Source of the DNA: Paenibacillus_G elgii_A
Lineage (GTDB): Bacteria; Bacillota; Bacilli; Paenibacillales; NBRC-103111
Direction of reading: 5' to 3'
DNA: 64,000 nucleotides
Assembly: GCA_042219835.1 (NCBI GenBank)
Contig: JBHJMN010000003.1
Span: forward strand, 1 to 64,000
The position numbers and the translations under genes are program-made. Position 1 is the stretch's first letter. Each line of letters opens with the position of its first letter. This document shows positions 39,619 to 54,600 of this stretch, in pieces. The notes beneath the pieces are model-generated. The model saw only the letters and a program-made list of their open reading frames with translations. It searched no databases and had not been told where the DNA came from.

Positions 39619-42600
39619 ATGAAACAAGAGTTGGCAAACCATCAGATTTTTGATCGCGAGAATGTGAAACTGTATCCGTTGACGCAGCCGCAGCAGCGTA
39701 TTTGGTATACGGAGCTGCTGTATCCAAATCGCAATGCGTCAACGATCATCCTTAACGCCAAAATTAATGGGGCTGTGAATACAGATATCTTAAAACAAGC
39801 GATCGGTATCGTCGTGCAGCGCAACGACTCATTCCGTATTCGTATTGCCAGCGATAACGGCGTCCCTTGGCAGTACATCGTGCCTTATGCCGAAGAGGAT
39901 CTCGTGATTGGACACTTGGAGATGCCCCAAGAGCAGGCGGCCGAGTGGCTAAAGAAGAATAACGTTGTGCCGTTCAAGCTGCTGCATGCACCGCTGTATC
40001 AGTTTACGATTATCCATATCCATGAAGAGGAAATTTGGCTTAGCTTTAGGATGCATCATATCGCCACTGACGGTGTGGCGATGCACCAAGCGTTCGATCA
40101 AATGACGGGTTTTTACCAGGAGCTTGCGAATGGGACCTTCGATGTCGCCAGCAGCTTGAAAGCTAATTCCTACCTTGATTTTATTCAAGCGGAGCAGGAA
40201 TACGAGCAGTCAGACCGGTATCAGAAGGACAAAGCTTATTGGTTAGATAAGTTTAGCGAGTTTCCGGAGACGATTGGGCTCAAAACTTACAATCCCTTAA
40301 CGCTTAGCACAGCAGGCAGAAGGGAGGGAGCCGAACTCAGCGAGGAGCTCCATAAGGGGATAAAGGCATTTTGCGAGGAGCACCGTATCAGTCTCTTTAC
40401 TTTCTTTTTATCAGCCTTATATATTTACGTGCACAAGGTTACACAAGAGCAGGATATTCCAATTGGTACGCTTTATGCAAACCGGACAAGCAAGAAAGAA
40501 AAGGATACGAACGGCATGTTCGTCAGTACGGTTGCGACCCGGGTTCGTGTGGAGCCGGAGACCGGGCTGTTGGCCTTTTTGCAAAGTGTTGCGAAAGAGC
40601 AATCCTCGATTTTGCGCCATCAGCGGTATCCGTATAATAAAGTCATTCAAGATTTGCGCGAAATTCGTCGCAGTCAGGATATACAGCGTTTGTTTGGCGG
40701 GTCCATTCAATACCGGACGTACAGCTTTGCCAAATTTGGCGAATTCGCCATGCAGCCGAACAATGCTTTTTGCGGCGATATCGTGAACGACTTTGACATT
40801 CATATGGTGGATGAGCTCGACCGGGGAAAAATGATGCTCTATTTCGACTACCGGACCGAGCTGTTCGATGAGCAGGAAGTGGCGCAAATTATTCGTCAAT
40901 TCCTTGCTGTTGCGGAGGGTATGATTCAAAGTCCGACGCAGACGATCCAACAATTGTCTCTCCTAAGCGAAACGGAAAAGGAAACGATTCTTAACGTATT
41001 TAACGATACAGCAGCCGATTATCCAAGCGGACAAAGCATTGCTGCGCTTTTTGAAGAACAGGCGGGACGAACGCCGGAGCAGACGGCCGTGGTCTGCGCA
41101 GGAAAGGCCTTGACCTACGGGGACCTAAACGAGCAGGCAAACCGGTTGGCCCGTACGATTCGCGCCCTTGGCGTTACGGCGGATGATACGGTTGGAATTA
41201 TAGCGGAGCGGTCCGCGCTAATGGTCGTCGGCATCTTAGGGATATTAAAAGCCGGAGGCGCCTATGTACCGGTTGATCCGGATTATCCTGAGGAACGCGT
41301 GCGTTATCTGCTGGAAGATTCCGGAGTCAAAGTGCTGCTGACCGAGCGGAAGGAGTTCGTGACCGAACACTTTAAAGGAACGATCCTCGATATAAGCAGC
41401 AAGGAAGTTTATGACGAGAATGGTTCCAACCTGGAACCGGCAAGCGGACCTAACGATTTGGCTTATGTGATTTATACGTCCGGAACAACCGGTAAGCCAA
41501 AGGGAGTTATGGTTGAACAGCGAAATGTAGTCCGATTGGTTAAAAATACCGATTATGCTGCGCTGGACGAAACAACGCGCATCCTGCAAACCGGATCGGT
41601 CGTCTTTGACGCGTCCACGTTTGAAATCTGGGGCGCGCTGCTGAATGGCGGACAGCTTCATTTGGTGAATAAGGACATAATCTTGCATGCAGCCAGCTTG
41701 AAGCAGACGATTCAGGAAAATGGCATTACAACGATGTTCTTGACCACCGCGCTGTTTAATCAGCTCACGCAGCAGGACAGCCGCCTGTTTGCAAGCTTGG
41801 ACACCCTGCTTGTCGGGGGCGAGGCGCAGTCCGTGCCGCATATTGACCGCGTGCTTCAGGATAACCCCGGCTTCCGGCTCGTAAACATTTATGGTCCAAC
41901 GGAAAACACGACCTTCTCAACGGCGTACGTGATTCCTGCGGAGCGCTCCAATACGGTGCCGATTGGCGGTCCGATCCGCAACTCAACGGCCTATGTTGTC
42001 GACAGCGCTATGAGGCTTCAGCCTGTCGGGGCTTGGGGCGAGCTGCTGGTTGGCGGCGATGGGGTGGCCCGTGGCTACTTGAATCAACCGGAGCAAACGG
42101 CGGAGAAGTTTATCGACGGCCCGTTCCGTAAAGGCGAGCGCTGCTACCGGACCGGTGATCTGGTACGCTGGCGGGCGGACGGTACGCTGGAGTATAAGGG
42201 ACGGATGGACCAGCAGGTGAAAATCCGCGGATACCGCATTGAGCTTGGCGAGATTGAGGAGCATCTTCTGCAAGTGGAGGCGGTACAGGAAGCGGTGGTC
42301 ACCGCGCGCGAGGATGAAAACGGACAAAAGCAGCTGTGCGCTTATTATGTGGCGGAACGCGAGCTTGGCGTCAATGAGGTCAGAAGCGCACTGTCCCGGG
42401 AGCTGCCGGGTTACATGGTGCCGTCGTACTTTGTGCAGGTTGAACAGATGCCGCTTACGTCAAATGGCAAAGTGGACCGCCGGGCACTTCCCGCTCCGGA
42501 GGGCAGCCTGCAAACAGGTGCGGAGTATGTGGCGCCACGTACCGCCGTCGAGCAGGCGCTCGTCTCGGTCTGGCAGTCTATTCTTGGCGTGAAGAAGGTC

Positions 42601-45600
42601 GGTGTGCTGGATAATTTCTTTGAGCTGGGCGGCGATTCGATCAAAGCGATCCAGGTTTCTTCACGATTGCTTCAAGCCGGATATAAGCTGGAAATGAGAG
42701 AGATGTTCCAATATCCGACTGTGGCGGAGCTGAGCAGATATGTGCAAGAGGCCAGCCGGATTGCCGATCAAGGCGAGGTTCGCGGACTCGTTACGCATAC
42801 CCCGATCCAGCTCTGGTATTTGGAGCAAAACCCGGCTGAACCTCATCACTTTAACCAGGCGTTTCTGCTTTATCGGAAAGCGGGCTTTGAGGAAGCTGCG
42901 CTCCGCTCGGCGGTGGAGGCCATCGTCAAGCATCACGATGCCCTTCGCATTGTGCTCCGCAAGACAGAGAACGGCGTTTATGAAACCTGGAATCGCGGTG
43001 CAGACGGGGAAGGCAGCGGACTGTACGAGCTGGAGTGCTTCGACTTTACGCAAGTGGAGCATGTAGCTGAAGCGATTGAAATGCAAGCAAACGCGATTCA
43101 AAGCAGTATTCAGCTTCATGACGGGCCCCTGGTTAAGCTGGGCCTGTTCCGCTGCGCAGATGGGGATCACTTGCTGATTGCCATTCACCACTGGGTTGTG
43201 GACGGCATATCGTGGCGCATATTGCTTGAGGATTTGACAGCGGGCTATGAGCAGGCGCTCAGTGGTGCTGTGACGGTCAAGCTTCCGCAAAAAACCGACT
43301 CGTTCCAAACGTGGGCCGACAAGCTGCTCGCCCATGCCGGCAGCCCTGCTATGGAGCGCGAACGCCAGTATTGGCTGGAGTCGGGTGATGCCGGATTCCT
43401 CCCGCTGCCCAAGGACTTCGCCGCCGCCGGGACGCCGACGATTGGCAGGAGCGAGGTTGTATCGGTCCGTTGGACCAAAGAGGAGACCGAACGGCTGCTG
43501 AAACAAGCGAACCGCGCTTACACTACAGAAGTCAACGATCTGCTGCTTACTGCGCTTGGCATAGCCGTCCACGATTGGACCGGGTATAACCGGATTGCGG
43601 TCAATCTGGAGGGGCACGGACGTGAGCCAATCCTTTCGGATGTGGATGTGACCCGTACCGTAGGCTGGTTTACAAGCCAGTTCCCGGTCGTGCTTGAAAT
43701 GGGAAGCGCTGAAGCGGAAAAGAACATTTCGCACCGTATCCGTACGGTGAAGGAAGGGCTGCGCCGGATTCCTCACCGTGGCATTGGGTTTGGCCTACTG
43801 AAATACTTGTCGTCCATCAACAACGGGGAACAAGTGTTTGCTCAAGAGCCGGAGCTTAGCTTTAACTATTTGGGTCAATTCGATCAGGACTTGGAGCAAA
43901 GCGGCTTGAGCTTATCCCCGCACCCAACCGGCGAATTTGTTAGCGCGCAGACGGTCATGAGGTACCCGGTTGACGTGAACGGCATGATCGTTGGCGGGGA
44001 ACTGGAGATGACGATCCGCTATGATGCGGAAGCGTTCCGGGCAGATACCATCAAACAGTTGGCAGGACTTCTGCAAACGAGCTTGCGTGAAGTGCTGGAC
44101 CACTGCACGTCCAAGGAACAGCCGGAACTGACGCCAAGCGACCTGCAAATGAAAGGCCTTTCCCTGGCGCAGCTTGAGCAAATTACGGAGTTGATGCGCC
44201 ACGTCGGCGAGCTGGAGGATGTGTTTGCCCTGACGCCGCTGCAGAAGGGGATGCTGTTCCACAGCTTAATGGACCGGCAAGCCGGTTCGTATTTTGAGCA
44301 ATTGACAATGGATCTGGAAGGAAGCTTTCAGGTGGAAGCATTCCGCCGCGGCTTTGAGCTTCTTGTGCAAAGACACCAGGTTCTGCGTGCCAATTATTTG
44401 ACAACTACGCTGACCGACGAGCCGATTCAGGTGGTCATCCGCCATAAACCGGTCGATTTCAGCTACGAGGATCTGCGCCCGCTTGAAGCGGATGAGCGGT
44501 TGGCATACGCCGAAAGCTTCCTCCGTCAGGATAAAAAACGGGGCTTTGATCTTGAGCAGGGCGCGTTAATGCGCGTTTCCGTGCTGCAAACCGGCGATCA
44601 GTCATACCGCATTGTATGGAGCTTCCATCATATTTTGATGGACGGCTGGTGCTTATCGCTCATGTTAGGCGAGGTGTTCGAGAGCTACCACGCTTATCTT
44701 AGCTCGAAGCAGCCGAAGCTTGCCCCTGTTACGCCTTACAGCCGGTATTTTGATTGGCTGGAAAAGCAGGACTACCAGGAAGCGGAGCATTTCTGGTCCC
44801 GGTATTTGTCCGGTTATGAGCAGATGACATTACTCCCTCGGTCGGACCACGGGGATGCCGCAAGCGGATTTGCACCCGTTAAGCATATCTTCTTGCTGAA
44901 CCGCGAACTGACCGAGAAATTGAACCGTATGGCCAAGCAGCACCAGGTCACCCTATACACGTTGATACAAACGGCATGGGGCGTCATCCTGCAAAATTAC
45001 AACAACAGTTCCGATGTCGTGTTCGGCAGCGTCGTATCGGGCCGTCCGGCGGAAATTCCGGGCGTGGAGAGCATCGTCGGTCTGTTCATCAATACGATAC
45101 CGGTTCGTCTTCAAGCAGTGCCGGGCGAAAGCTTCGCCCAGGCGATGATCCGCAGCCAGGAGCAGACCTTAAAAACGCAAAGCTATGATACGTATCCGCT
45201 CTTTGAGATCCAGAAACTGACGGAACAGAAGCAGGATTTAATTAACCATATTATTGTGTTTGAAAACTATCCGATGGAAGAGCAAGCCGAGCAATTGCTG
45301 ATGAAGGGCGGCGGCGAAAGCGGATTTGCGATTTCGAACGTCGTGATGTCCGAGCAAACGACCTATGATTTCAACATGATTGTCATACCGGGCGACGAGC
45401 TTCGCTTCCAGTTTGAATATAACGCGAACGCCTTTGATTTGGCTGAAATTGAGCAAATGCAGCACCATTTCGTGCATGTGCTGGAGCAGATTGCAGCGAA
45501 CCCTGCTATTCCGGCGGACAAGCTGGAGCTGGTAAGCGGGCAGGAGAAGGAGCTGCTGCTGCACGGCTTTAACGATACGGCCGCGGAGTATCCTCAGGAG

Positions 45601-48600
45601 CGGACAATTCACGAGCTGTTCGAGGAGCAGGCTCAGCGTACGCCGGAGCGGACAGCGGTGCTGTTCAAGGATGGGCGGCTGACGTACCGCGAACTGAACG
45701 AGCGGGCGAATCGTCTGGCGCGGACGCTGCGCGCTGAAGGCGTTGGCGCGGATGTGCCTGTAGCGATCATGGTCGAGCGCTCGCCGGAGATGATCGTCGG
45801 CATCTACGCGATTCTGAAGGCGGGCGGTGCTTACGTGCCGATCGATCCGGAGTATCCGGCCGAGCGCATCCGCTACATCGCCGAAGATTCGGGGGCACGG
45901 TTGCTGCTGACACAGAGCCGCTTCCTGGACCGCGTGCCGGCGGAGCTGGAAGGCCGGGTTCTCGATTTGAACGAGGGGGCGGTTTACGCCGAAGACGCGA
46001 CGGATCTGCCCCATGGTTCCGGTCCGCGCAACATGGCTTACGTGATCTATACGTCGGGCTCGACCGGCAAACCGAAAGGCGCGGCTATCGAGCATCATTC
46101 CGTGCTCAACCGTATCCTGTGGATGCATGAGCGCTACCCGATTGGCGAGGCGGACGTGATTCTGCAAAAAACGACCTTTACGTTCGACGTGTCGGTGTGG
46201 GAGCTGTTCTGGTGGGCGATGGTCGGCTCAAGTGTCTGCTTGTTGACGCCGGGCGGAGAGAAAAACCCGGAGCTGATTTTGCAGGCGATCAGCCGTTATG
46301 GCGTGACCACGATGCACTTTGTCCCCGCGATGCTGCATGCGTTCCTGGATTACGCGGAGCAGCAGGCGAAGCAAACGGTCGCTGAACAAACGTCCAGCCT
46401 GCGCCATGTATTCGCCAGCGGAGAGGCGCTGCCGCCGCAGCACGTGGCCCGCTTCCAAGAGGCGATAGGCCGGGTGAACCGGACGCGTCTGATCAATCTG
46501 TACGGACCGACGGAAGCAACGGTGGATGTGTCGTACTTCGATTGCGAGCCGGATGAGTCGTATGCGGTGATTCCAATCGGCAAGCCGGTGAACAATACAC
46601 GGCTGTATATTTTAAAGGAAGGCACGGAGCAGCTGCAGCCGGTCGGGGTGGCAGGCGAGCTGTGCATCGCGGGGGTGCAGGTGGCAAGAGGCTACTTAAA
46701 CCGTCCGGAATTAACAGCGGAGAAGTTTATGGCTGATCCATTTGCGGCAGGCGAGCGGATGTACCGGACCGGCGACCTGGCCCGATGGCTGCCTGATGGG
46801 AACATCGAGTATCTGGGCCGGATCGACCATCAGGTGAAAATCCGCGGTTACCGGATTGAACTGGGCGAGCTTGAAGCGGAGCTGCTGGCTGTGGAAGCGG
46901 TGCAGGAGGCCGTAGTTATGGCCCGTGATGACGGACAAGGCCAGAAGCTGCTGTGCGCGTACTATGTAGCAACAAAAGAGCTGACGGTGGGAGAGTTGCG
47001 CGAGGCGCTGTCCAAGGAGCTGCCAAGCTACATGGTGCCGACGTATTTCATCCAGATTGAACGAATGCCGCTTTCCGCTAACGGCAAGATCGACCGCAAG
47101 TCGCTTCCTGCGCCGGAAGCAAGCGTGCAGTCAGGCGAGGCCTATGCCGCACCGCGTACGCCAGTGGAGCGTGCGCTCGCGAATATCCTGCAGACGGTGC
47201 TCGGCTTGAGGACGGTCGGCATTTACGACAATTTCTTTGATTTGGGCGGCGATTCCATCAAGTCGATCCAGGTGGTGTCCCGCATGATGCAAGCCGGCTA
47301 TAAGCTGGAGATGAAAGATATTTTCAAATATCCGACCATCGCTTCGTTGAGCGCTCATGTCCGTACGGCCGTCCGGCTTGCGGATCAAGGGGAGGTAACG
47401 GGCGAGGCTCCGCTAACCTCGGTTCAGCGCTGGTTCTTTGAGCATAATCCGCCTCAGCCGCAGCATTTTAACCAGTCGTTCATGATCTACCGTCCGGACC
47501 GTTTTGAAGAAGGTGCCTTGCGCCAGACGTTCCGTAGGCTGGCTGAGCATCATGACGCGCTGCGCCTGGTTGTCCAAGACAGCGGAAGCGGCTATCAAGT
47601 CCGGTACCGTGCCGTCGCGGAGGGCGAGCTGCTTGATCTTGCGGTCATCGATCTGCAGGACAAAGAGATGGACGATTCCTTAAACCATTGGATCGAGGAG
47701 AAGGCGACGGAAATTCAAGGCTCCATCGATCTAAACGCCGGACCGCTCGTCAAGCTGGGACTGTTCCGCTGCGCGGATGGCGACCACCTGTTGATCGCGG
47801 TGCACCATTTGGCTATTGATGTGGTGTCATGGCGAATCTTGTTTGAAGATTTCATGACGGGATACGAGCAGGCGTCAAAAGGGGAAGCGATCCGGCTGCC
47901 GCTGAAGACAGACTCGTTCCAAGCTTGGGCCCGGGGACTCGAACAATACGCAGACAGCCCGGCTCTAGACGGCGAAAGGGCCTACTGGCAGCAGATCGAA
48001 CAGGCATCCTGCCGTCCGCTGCCTAAGGATAATGCGTACGAATGCCCGCAGCTGCAGGACAGCGAGCTGATTACGCTAAATTGGACGCCTGAGGAAACCG
48101 TAAAACTGCTGAAACAGGCGCACCGCGCTTATAACACGGAAATGAACGACTTGCTGCTCACGGCGCTCGGTATCGCTATTCAGCGCTGGAGCGGCCTGGA
48201 GGATGTGCTGGTTAGTCTGGAAGGGCACGGACGCGAGCCGATTATTCCGGACCTGGACATGACACGCACTGTCGGCTGGTTTACGAGCGTGTACCCGGTG
48301 CTGCTGTCGCAAGGAGCCGATATGACGCTGCGCGAGCGGATCAAGCGTACCAAAGAGCAGCTTCACGTCATACCGGATAAAGGTATCGGCTACGGCCTGC
48401 TAAGGTATCTATCACGGAAGAAGCAGGAGGCTCCGGCATTTCGGGTCGAGCCTGAAATCAGCTTCAACTATTTGGGACAGCTTGACCAGGACCTCCAGCA
48501 GCACGATATTCGCTTGTCTCCGTTTGCCGGCGGAATGACGGTGAGCGCGGATACAGCGCTGCGCTTTGCGCTTGATTTGAACGGCTTAGTCGTAGACGGA

Positions 48601-51600
48601 GCCTTGCAGCTCACGATTAGGTACAGCGCTAAGCAGTACCGCAGGGAAACGATGGAGCAATTCGCCGGCCATCTCCATGCCAGCTTGCAGGAAGTGATTG
48701 CGCATTGCGTTTCGAAGGACCGCACCGAGCTGACGCCAAGCGATGTGTCCTTGAAAGGCGTAACGATTGAGGAATTGGAGCGGCTTATGCTGCAAACGGC
48801 GGCTATTGGCGAGATCGAGAACGTGTACAACTTGACGCCAATGCAAAAAGGCATCTTGTTCCACGGCCTGCTGGAAGCCGGCTCCGGGGCGTATTTCGAA
48901 CAGACGTCGTTCGATTTGAAGGGCGAGTTCGAGCCGGAAGCATTCGCTCAAAGTCTCGACTTGCTGGTGCAGCGTCATGAAGCCTTGCGCACGAACTTCT
49001 ACACAGCGTGGAAGGAAAACCCTGTCCAGGTCGTATTCCGCAGCAAACGCGGTACATTGGTCTTCGAGGATCTTAGCGGGTTCAGCGCCGGGGAACGTGA
49101 AGCGGAAATCGCGCGGTTTAAGCGCGAGGATCGGGAGAAAGGCTTTGACCTCGCCCGTGATCCGCTGCTGCGCATCGCGATTTTGCGTACCGGCCCTCAA
49201 AAGCACCATATGATCTGGAGCTTCCACCATATCATCATGGACGGCTGGTGCCTCTCGATTGTGGTGCAGGAAGTGTTCGAAGCTTACTTTGCGCTGGTCG
49301 GGGGCAAGCAGCCTGAGCTATCCGAGGTATGGGCGTACAGCTCTTACATCGAATGGCTGGAGCGGCAAAACACGCAAGAAGCGTCGGCTTATTGGAGCAG
49401 CTACCTGTCGGGTTACGAAGAGCAAACCTTGCTGCCTGCCGGCAAGCCGGGGAACTCGGAGGACGGGTATCGCGCGCAGCGTTACGACTATGAGCTCGGA
49501 AGCGAGTTGACAAAACGGATTCATCAGACGGCAAAAGCGCATCAAGTTACGATCAACACCTTGATCCAAGCCGCATGGGGAATCGTGCTTCAACGGTACA
49601 ACGGTACGGATGATGCGGTATTCGGCAGCGTGGTGTCGGGGCGTCCTGCAGAAATTCCGGGTGTGGAGCGGATGATCGGACTATTCATCAACACGATTCC
49701 TGTCCGCATCCGCTGCGCAGCGGAGGAAACCTTTGCTGACGTTATGAAGCGGGCGCAGGAGCAGGCGATTGCCTCCAATGCCTACGAAACGTTCCCGCTG
49801 TATGAAATCCAGGCATTGACGGAGCAGAAGCAGGATCTGATCCGTCATATCGTGATCTTTGAAAACTATCCGGTAGATGAACGGATGGAGCAGCTTGGCG
49901 GAGAGCATTCCGCGCTTCGATTGTCCGGCGTTCAAAGCGCGGAGCAAACGAACTATGACTTAAACCTTGTTGTGCTGCCGGGCGAATCGATGAAGCTTTA
50001 CATTGGTTATAACGAAGCCGCATTTGAGCCGATAGCGATCGAACGGATTCAAGCCCACCTGACTTGCCTGCTGGAGCAGGTCGTGGCAAACCCGGATATC
50101 CGCATACACGAGCTGGAACTGGTGAGCGGGGCGGAGAAGGAGCAGATTTTGCATGCGTTCAACGACACCGCGGTTAACTCGCCTCGCGAGAAGACGATCT
50201 TCCAGTTGCTGGAGGAACAAACGGTGCGGACACCGGAGCAGGTTGCTGTCTACTGCGAAGGCCAGCGGCTGACGTACCGCGAGCTGAACGAGCGGGCCAA
50301 CCGCCTCGCCCGCACGCTGCGCAGCGCCGGGGTGCAGCGCGACCGGTTCGTCGGCCTGATGGTCGAGCGCTCGCTGGGGATGATCGTCGGGGTGTTCGCT
50401 ATCCTCAAAGCCGGCGGCGCGTATGTGCCAATCGATCCGGAGTATCCAGAAGACCGCATCCGCTACATGCTGGAGGATTCGGGCGCGAAGCTGCTGCTGA
50501 CGCAGGAACGGCTTCGCGAGCGCATCGCCGCCGACCTGAAGGACGTTGCGGTGCTTGCGGCGGACGATGAGGCGAACTACGATGCCGACGGCTCGAATCT
50601 GGAGCCGGTTTCCGGCGCGGACGACTTGGCCTATGTCATCTACACATCGGGTACAACCGGCAAGCCGAAGGGCGTTATGCTGGAGCATCACGGACTGACG
50701 AACCTGAAAGCTTATTATGACCATACGCTGCGTATCGGCGAAGAGGACCGCGCTCTGCTGTTCGCCAGCCTGTCGTTTGACGCGGCTTGCTGGGAGATCT
50801 TCCAGGCGTTGTTCTGCGGAGCGACCTTGTATGTGCCGACGAAGGATACGATCTTGAACTACCAATGGTTTCAAACGTATATGGCGGAGCACCGAATTAC
50901 GGTCGCGGCCCTGCCGCCAACGTATGCGGTGTATCTGGAGCCGGAGCATATGCCAAGCCTGCGCATTTTGTTCACAGCGGGTTCCGCCTCGTCGCCGGAG
51001 CTGGTGCAGAAGTGGAAGGACAAGGTAGCGTATTACAACGGGTACGGTCCGACGGAAAACTCGGTAGCGACGTCGATCTGGCCGGTTTCGGAAGATCCGG
51101 AGGCAGGCAGGCTGATTTCGATCGGGCGTCCGATGCCGAACCACCGGGTATACATCGTGGACACGCACGGGCATCTATTGCCGGCAGGCGTGGCAGGCGA
51201 GCTGTGCGTAGCCGGTGCGGGTCTGGCCAGAGGCTACCTGGATCGTCCGGAGCTGACGGCGGAGGTATTCGTGACCAGCCGCTTCAGCGGAGAGCGGATG
51301 TACCGGACGGGCGACCTGGCGAGATGGCTGGCGGACGGGCGGCTTGAATATTTGGGGCGGATCGACCACCAGGTGAAAATCCGCGGCTACCGGATCGAGC
51401 TGGGCGAGATCGAAGCGAAGCTCCTGCAGGCGGAAGCGGTGCAGGAAGTGATCGTCATCGCGCGGGAAGACGGCCAAGGCCAGCAGCAGCTCTGCGCGTA
51501 TTACGTGGCAAGCGAGGAATTGGCGGCAAGCGAACTGCGCCAAGTACTGAGCGAAAAACTGCCAAGCTACATGGTGCCGGCGCACTTCGTGCAGCTGGAA

Positions 51601-54600
51601 GCGATGCCGCTGACGCCGAACGATAAGATCGACCGCAAGGCGCTGCCTGAACCTGACGGCGGCGGGCAAACCGACGCAGATTACGCACCGCCGCGTACAC
51701 CGGTGGAACGTTCCATGGTAGCCATCTGGCAGGCCGTGCTTGGGACGAGCGCGGTCGGCATCCATGACAATTTCTTCGAGCTGGGAGGCGACTCGATCAA
51801 GTCGATCCAAGTGTCCTCCCGCTTGCTGCAGCAAGGCTATAAGCTGGAAATGAAGGACTTGTTCGCATATCCGACTATCGCAGGGCTCAGTCCTTATGTT
51901 CAGGCAACAGGCGCCAAGGCCGATCAAGGAGCAGTGACTGGAGAGGCTCCGCTAACACCGATTCAGCACTGGTTTTTCGAGCAGAATTTTGCCGAGCCTC
52001 ACTACTTTAACCAGGCCTTGCTGCTCTACCGGGCAGAGGGCTTTGAGGAAGCGGCGCTTCGTCAAGCCTTCGCGAAGCTGATCGAGCATCACGACGCGCT
52101 TCGTATGGTATACAAAGCGGCCCCGGACGGCTTCACCGCCTGGAACCGGGAGGTGCATGAAGGCAAGCCGCTTGAGCTGAGTGTGTTCGATTACCGGGAT
52201 GCGGATCATGCCCGCGAACTGGTGGAATCGAAAGCAAGCGAGCTGCAGGCCGGTATCGATTTGCAGGAAGGACCGCTCCTGAAGCTTGGTCTGTTCCGCT
52301 GCGCGGACGGAGATCATCTGCTGATCGCGATCCATCACCTCGTGATCGACGGTGTATCGTGGCGCATTTTGTTCGAGGATTTGAAGACGGCCTACGACCA
52401 GGCTGTTCAAGGTGAAACGATCCGGCTGCCGCATAAGACCGATTCGTTCCGGACATGGAGCGAAGAGCTGCGGAAGGCGGCAGCTAGCGACGAATTGCAG
52501 CGGGAGCTGGCGTACTGGCGTGATTTGGAGAAAGTGGAAACGGCTGTACTGCCGAAGGAAGACGGGCAGGCCGGCAGACTCACGCTCGCCGACAGCGGTA
52601 CGGTGACGGTAGAATGGTCAGCCGAAGCAACCGAACAGCTGTTGAAGCATGCAAACCGCGCCTATAACACGAATGTGAACGATCTGCTGCTTACCGCTCT
52701 CGGCCTTGCCGTCCAGGATTGGACCGGACAAGAGAGGCTGTTGATCAGCTTGGAAGGCCATGGCCGCGAGGCTGATGCCATCGGATTGGAGCTGGATCTG
52801 TCGCGGACGATCGGCTGGTTCACAAGCCAGTATCCGGTGCTGTTAACGGTGGAAGGCAGCCAGGCGCTTGGCAAACAGATCAAACGGGTGAAGGAAGATC
52901 TTCGCCGCATCCCGCGCAAAGGTATCGGCTACGGCATCCTGCGGTACGTATCGGAGCTTCCGGAGGCCGAACGTCTGCGGCAAGAACCGGAGATCGGCTT
53001 CAACTACTTGGGCCAATTCGATGAAGATTTGCAAAACGGCGCTTTCGGGTTTTCCCCGTATTCGAGCGGACAGTCTGTGAGCGCACAAACGGCGCTGCAG
53101 CATGCGCTCACCTTCAACGGCATGGTATCGGGCGGCCGGCTGACGATGACGCTGTTGTACAACGCCAAAGCCTTCCGTTTGGAAACCATCGAGCATGTAG
53201 CCCAACTGCTGCATGACCGTCTGGTCATGGTGCTGGAGCACTGCGTGACGAAAGAGCAGGCCGAGCTGACGCCAAGCGACGTGCAGCGAAAAGGCTTGAC
53301 CATCGACGAACTGGAGGAACTCATCCGGCAAGGCGAGCAAACGGGCGAAGTGGAGAATGTGTACGCGCTCACGCCGATGCAGAAAGGCATGCTCTTCCAC
53401 AGCCTGCTTGAGCCGAAATCGGGCGCTTACTTCCAGCAAGCCACTTTTGAGCTGGTCGGACGCTTTGATGTCGGAGCTTTTGCCCAAAGCCTGGAGCTGC
53501 TGGTACAGCGGCATACGGTGCTGCGCACGAATATTGTCAACGATTCGAGGCAGGAGCCGCTGCAATTGGTGTACAGGTCGAAAGCAAGCGAGTTTTATTT
53601 CGAGGATGTGCGTGGTCTTGGCGATGCCGAGCAAGGGGCTTATGTCGCCGCCTTTGCCGCCAAGGACCGGGCCAGAGGCTTTGATCTCGCAGCGGATGCG
53701 CTGATGCGGATCGGGATTCTCCAAACGGGAGATACGGAGTATTCGTTCGTGTGGAGCTTCCACCATATCGTGATGGACGGCTGGTGCATATCCTTGTTGT
53801 ACCAGGAAGTGTTCGGCGCTTACTTTGCTATCCGCCAAAAGCGCGATGTCAAGCTGCCGCAGGTCACACCTTACGTCCGTTACATGGAATGGCTGGATAA
53901 GCAGGATCCAGACCAAGCTGCGGCTTATTGGAAGGAGTATTTGTCCGGGTATGAGCAGCATACGGATTTGCCGAACCGCAAGACGGCCGATGCCAAGCAG
54001 CGCTATGAGCTGGAAAAAGTGTCGCGCTTAACCGGCAAGCCGCTCAGCGCAGCCCTGCAGCGGACAGCCAAGGCGCATCAGGTCACCATCAATACGTTGC
54101 TGCAAACTGCATGGGGCATTGCGCTGCAGCGCTACAACAACAGCACCGATGTCGTATTCGGCAGCGTTGTATCGGGTCGCCCGGCAGATATTCCGGGCGT
54201 GGAAGGAATCATCGGGTTGTTCATCAACACCATTCCGGTGCGTGTCCAAAGCGGGGCCGGCGAGAGCTTTGCCCATATGCTGAAACGGGGCCAGGCGCAG
54301 GCTATCGAGTCGAACGCTTACGATACGTATCCGCTCTACGAAATTCAGGCGCATACGGCACAAAAGCAAGATTTGATCAGCCATCTTCTGATCTTTGAAA
54401 ATTATCCGCTGGATGAAGAAATCGAGCGGATTGGAGAACGCGGGCCGGATGCTTTCGAAATCCGTAACGCCTGGATGAACGAGCAGACGAATTATGACTT
54501 CACCGTTACGATCATGCCTGGCGCGGATATCAGGATCGACTTTGGCTACAATGCGGTTGTCTATGATCGCGAGGATGTCGAGCGGATACAGGAGCACTTT

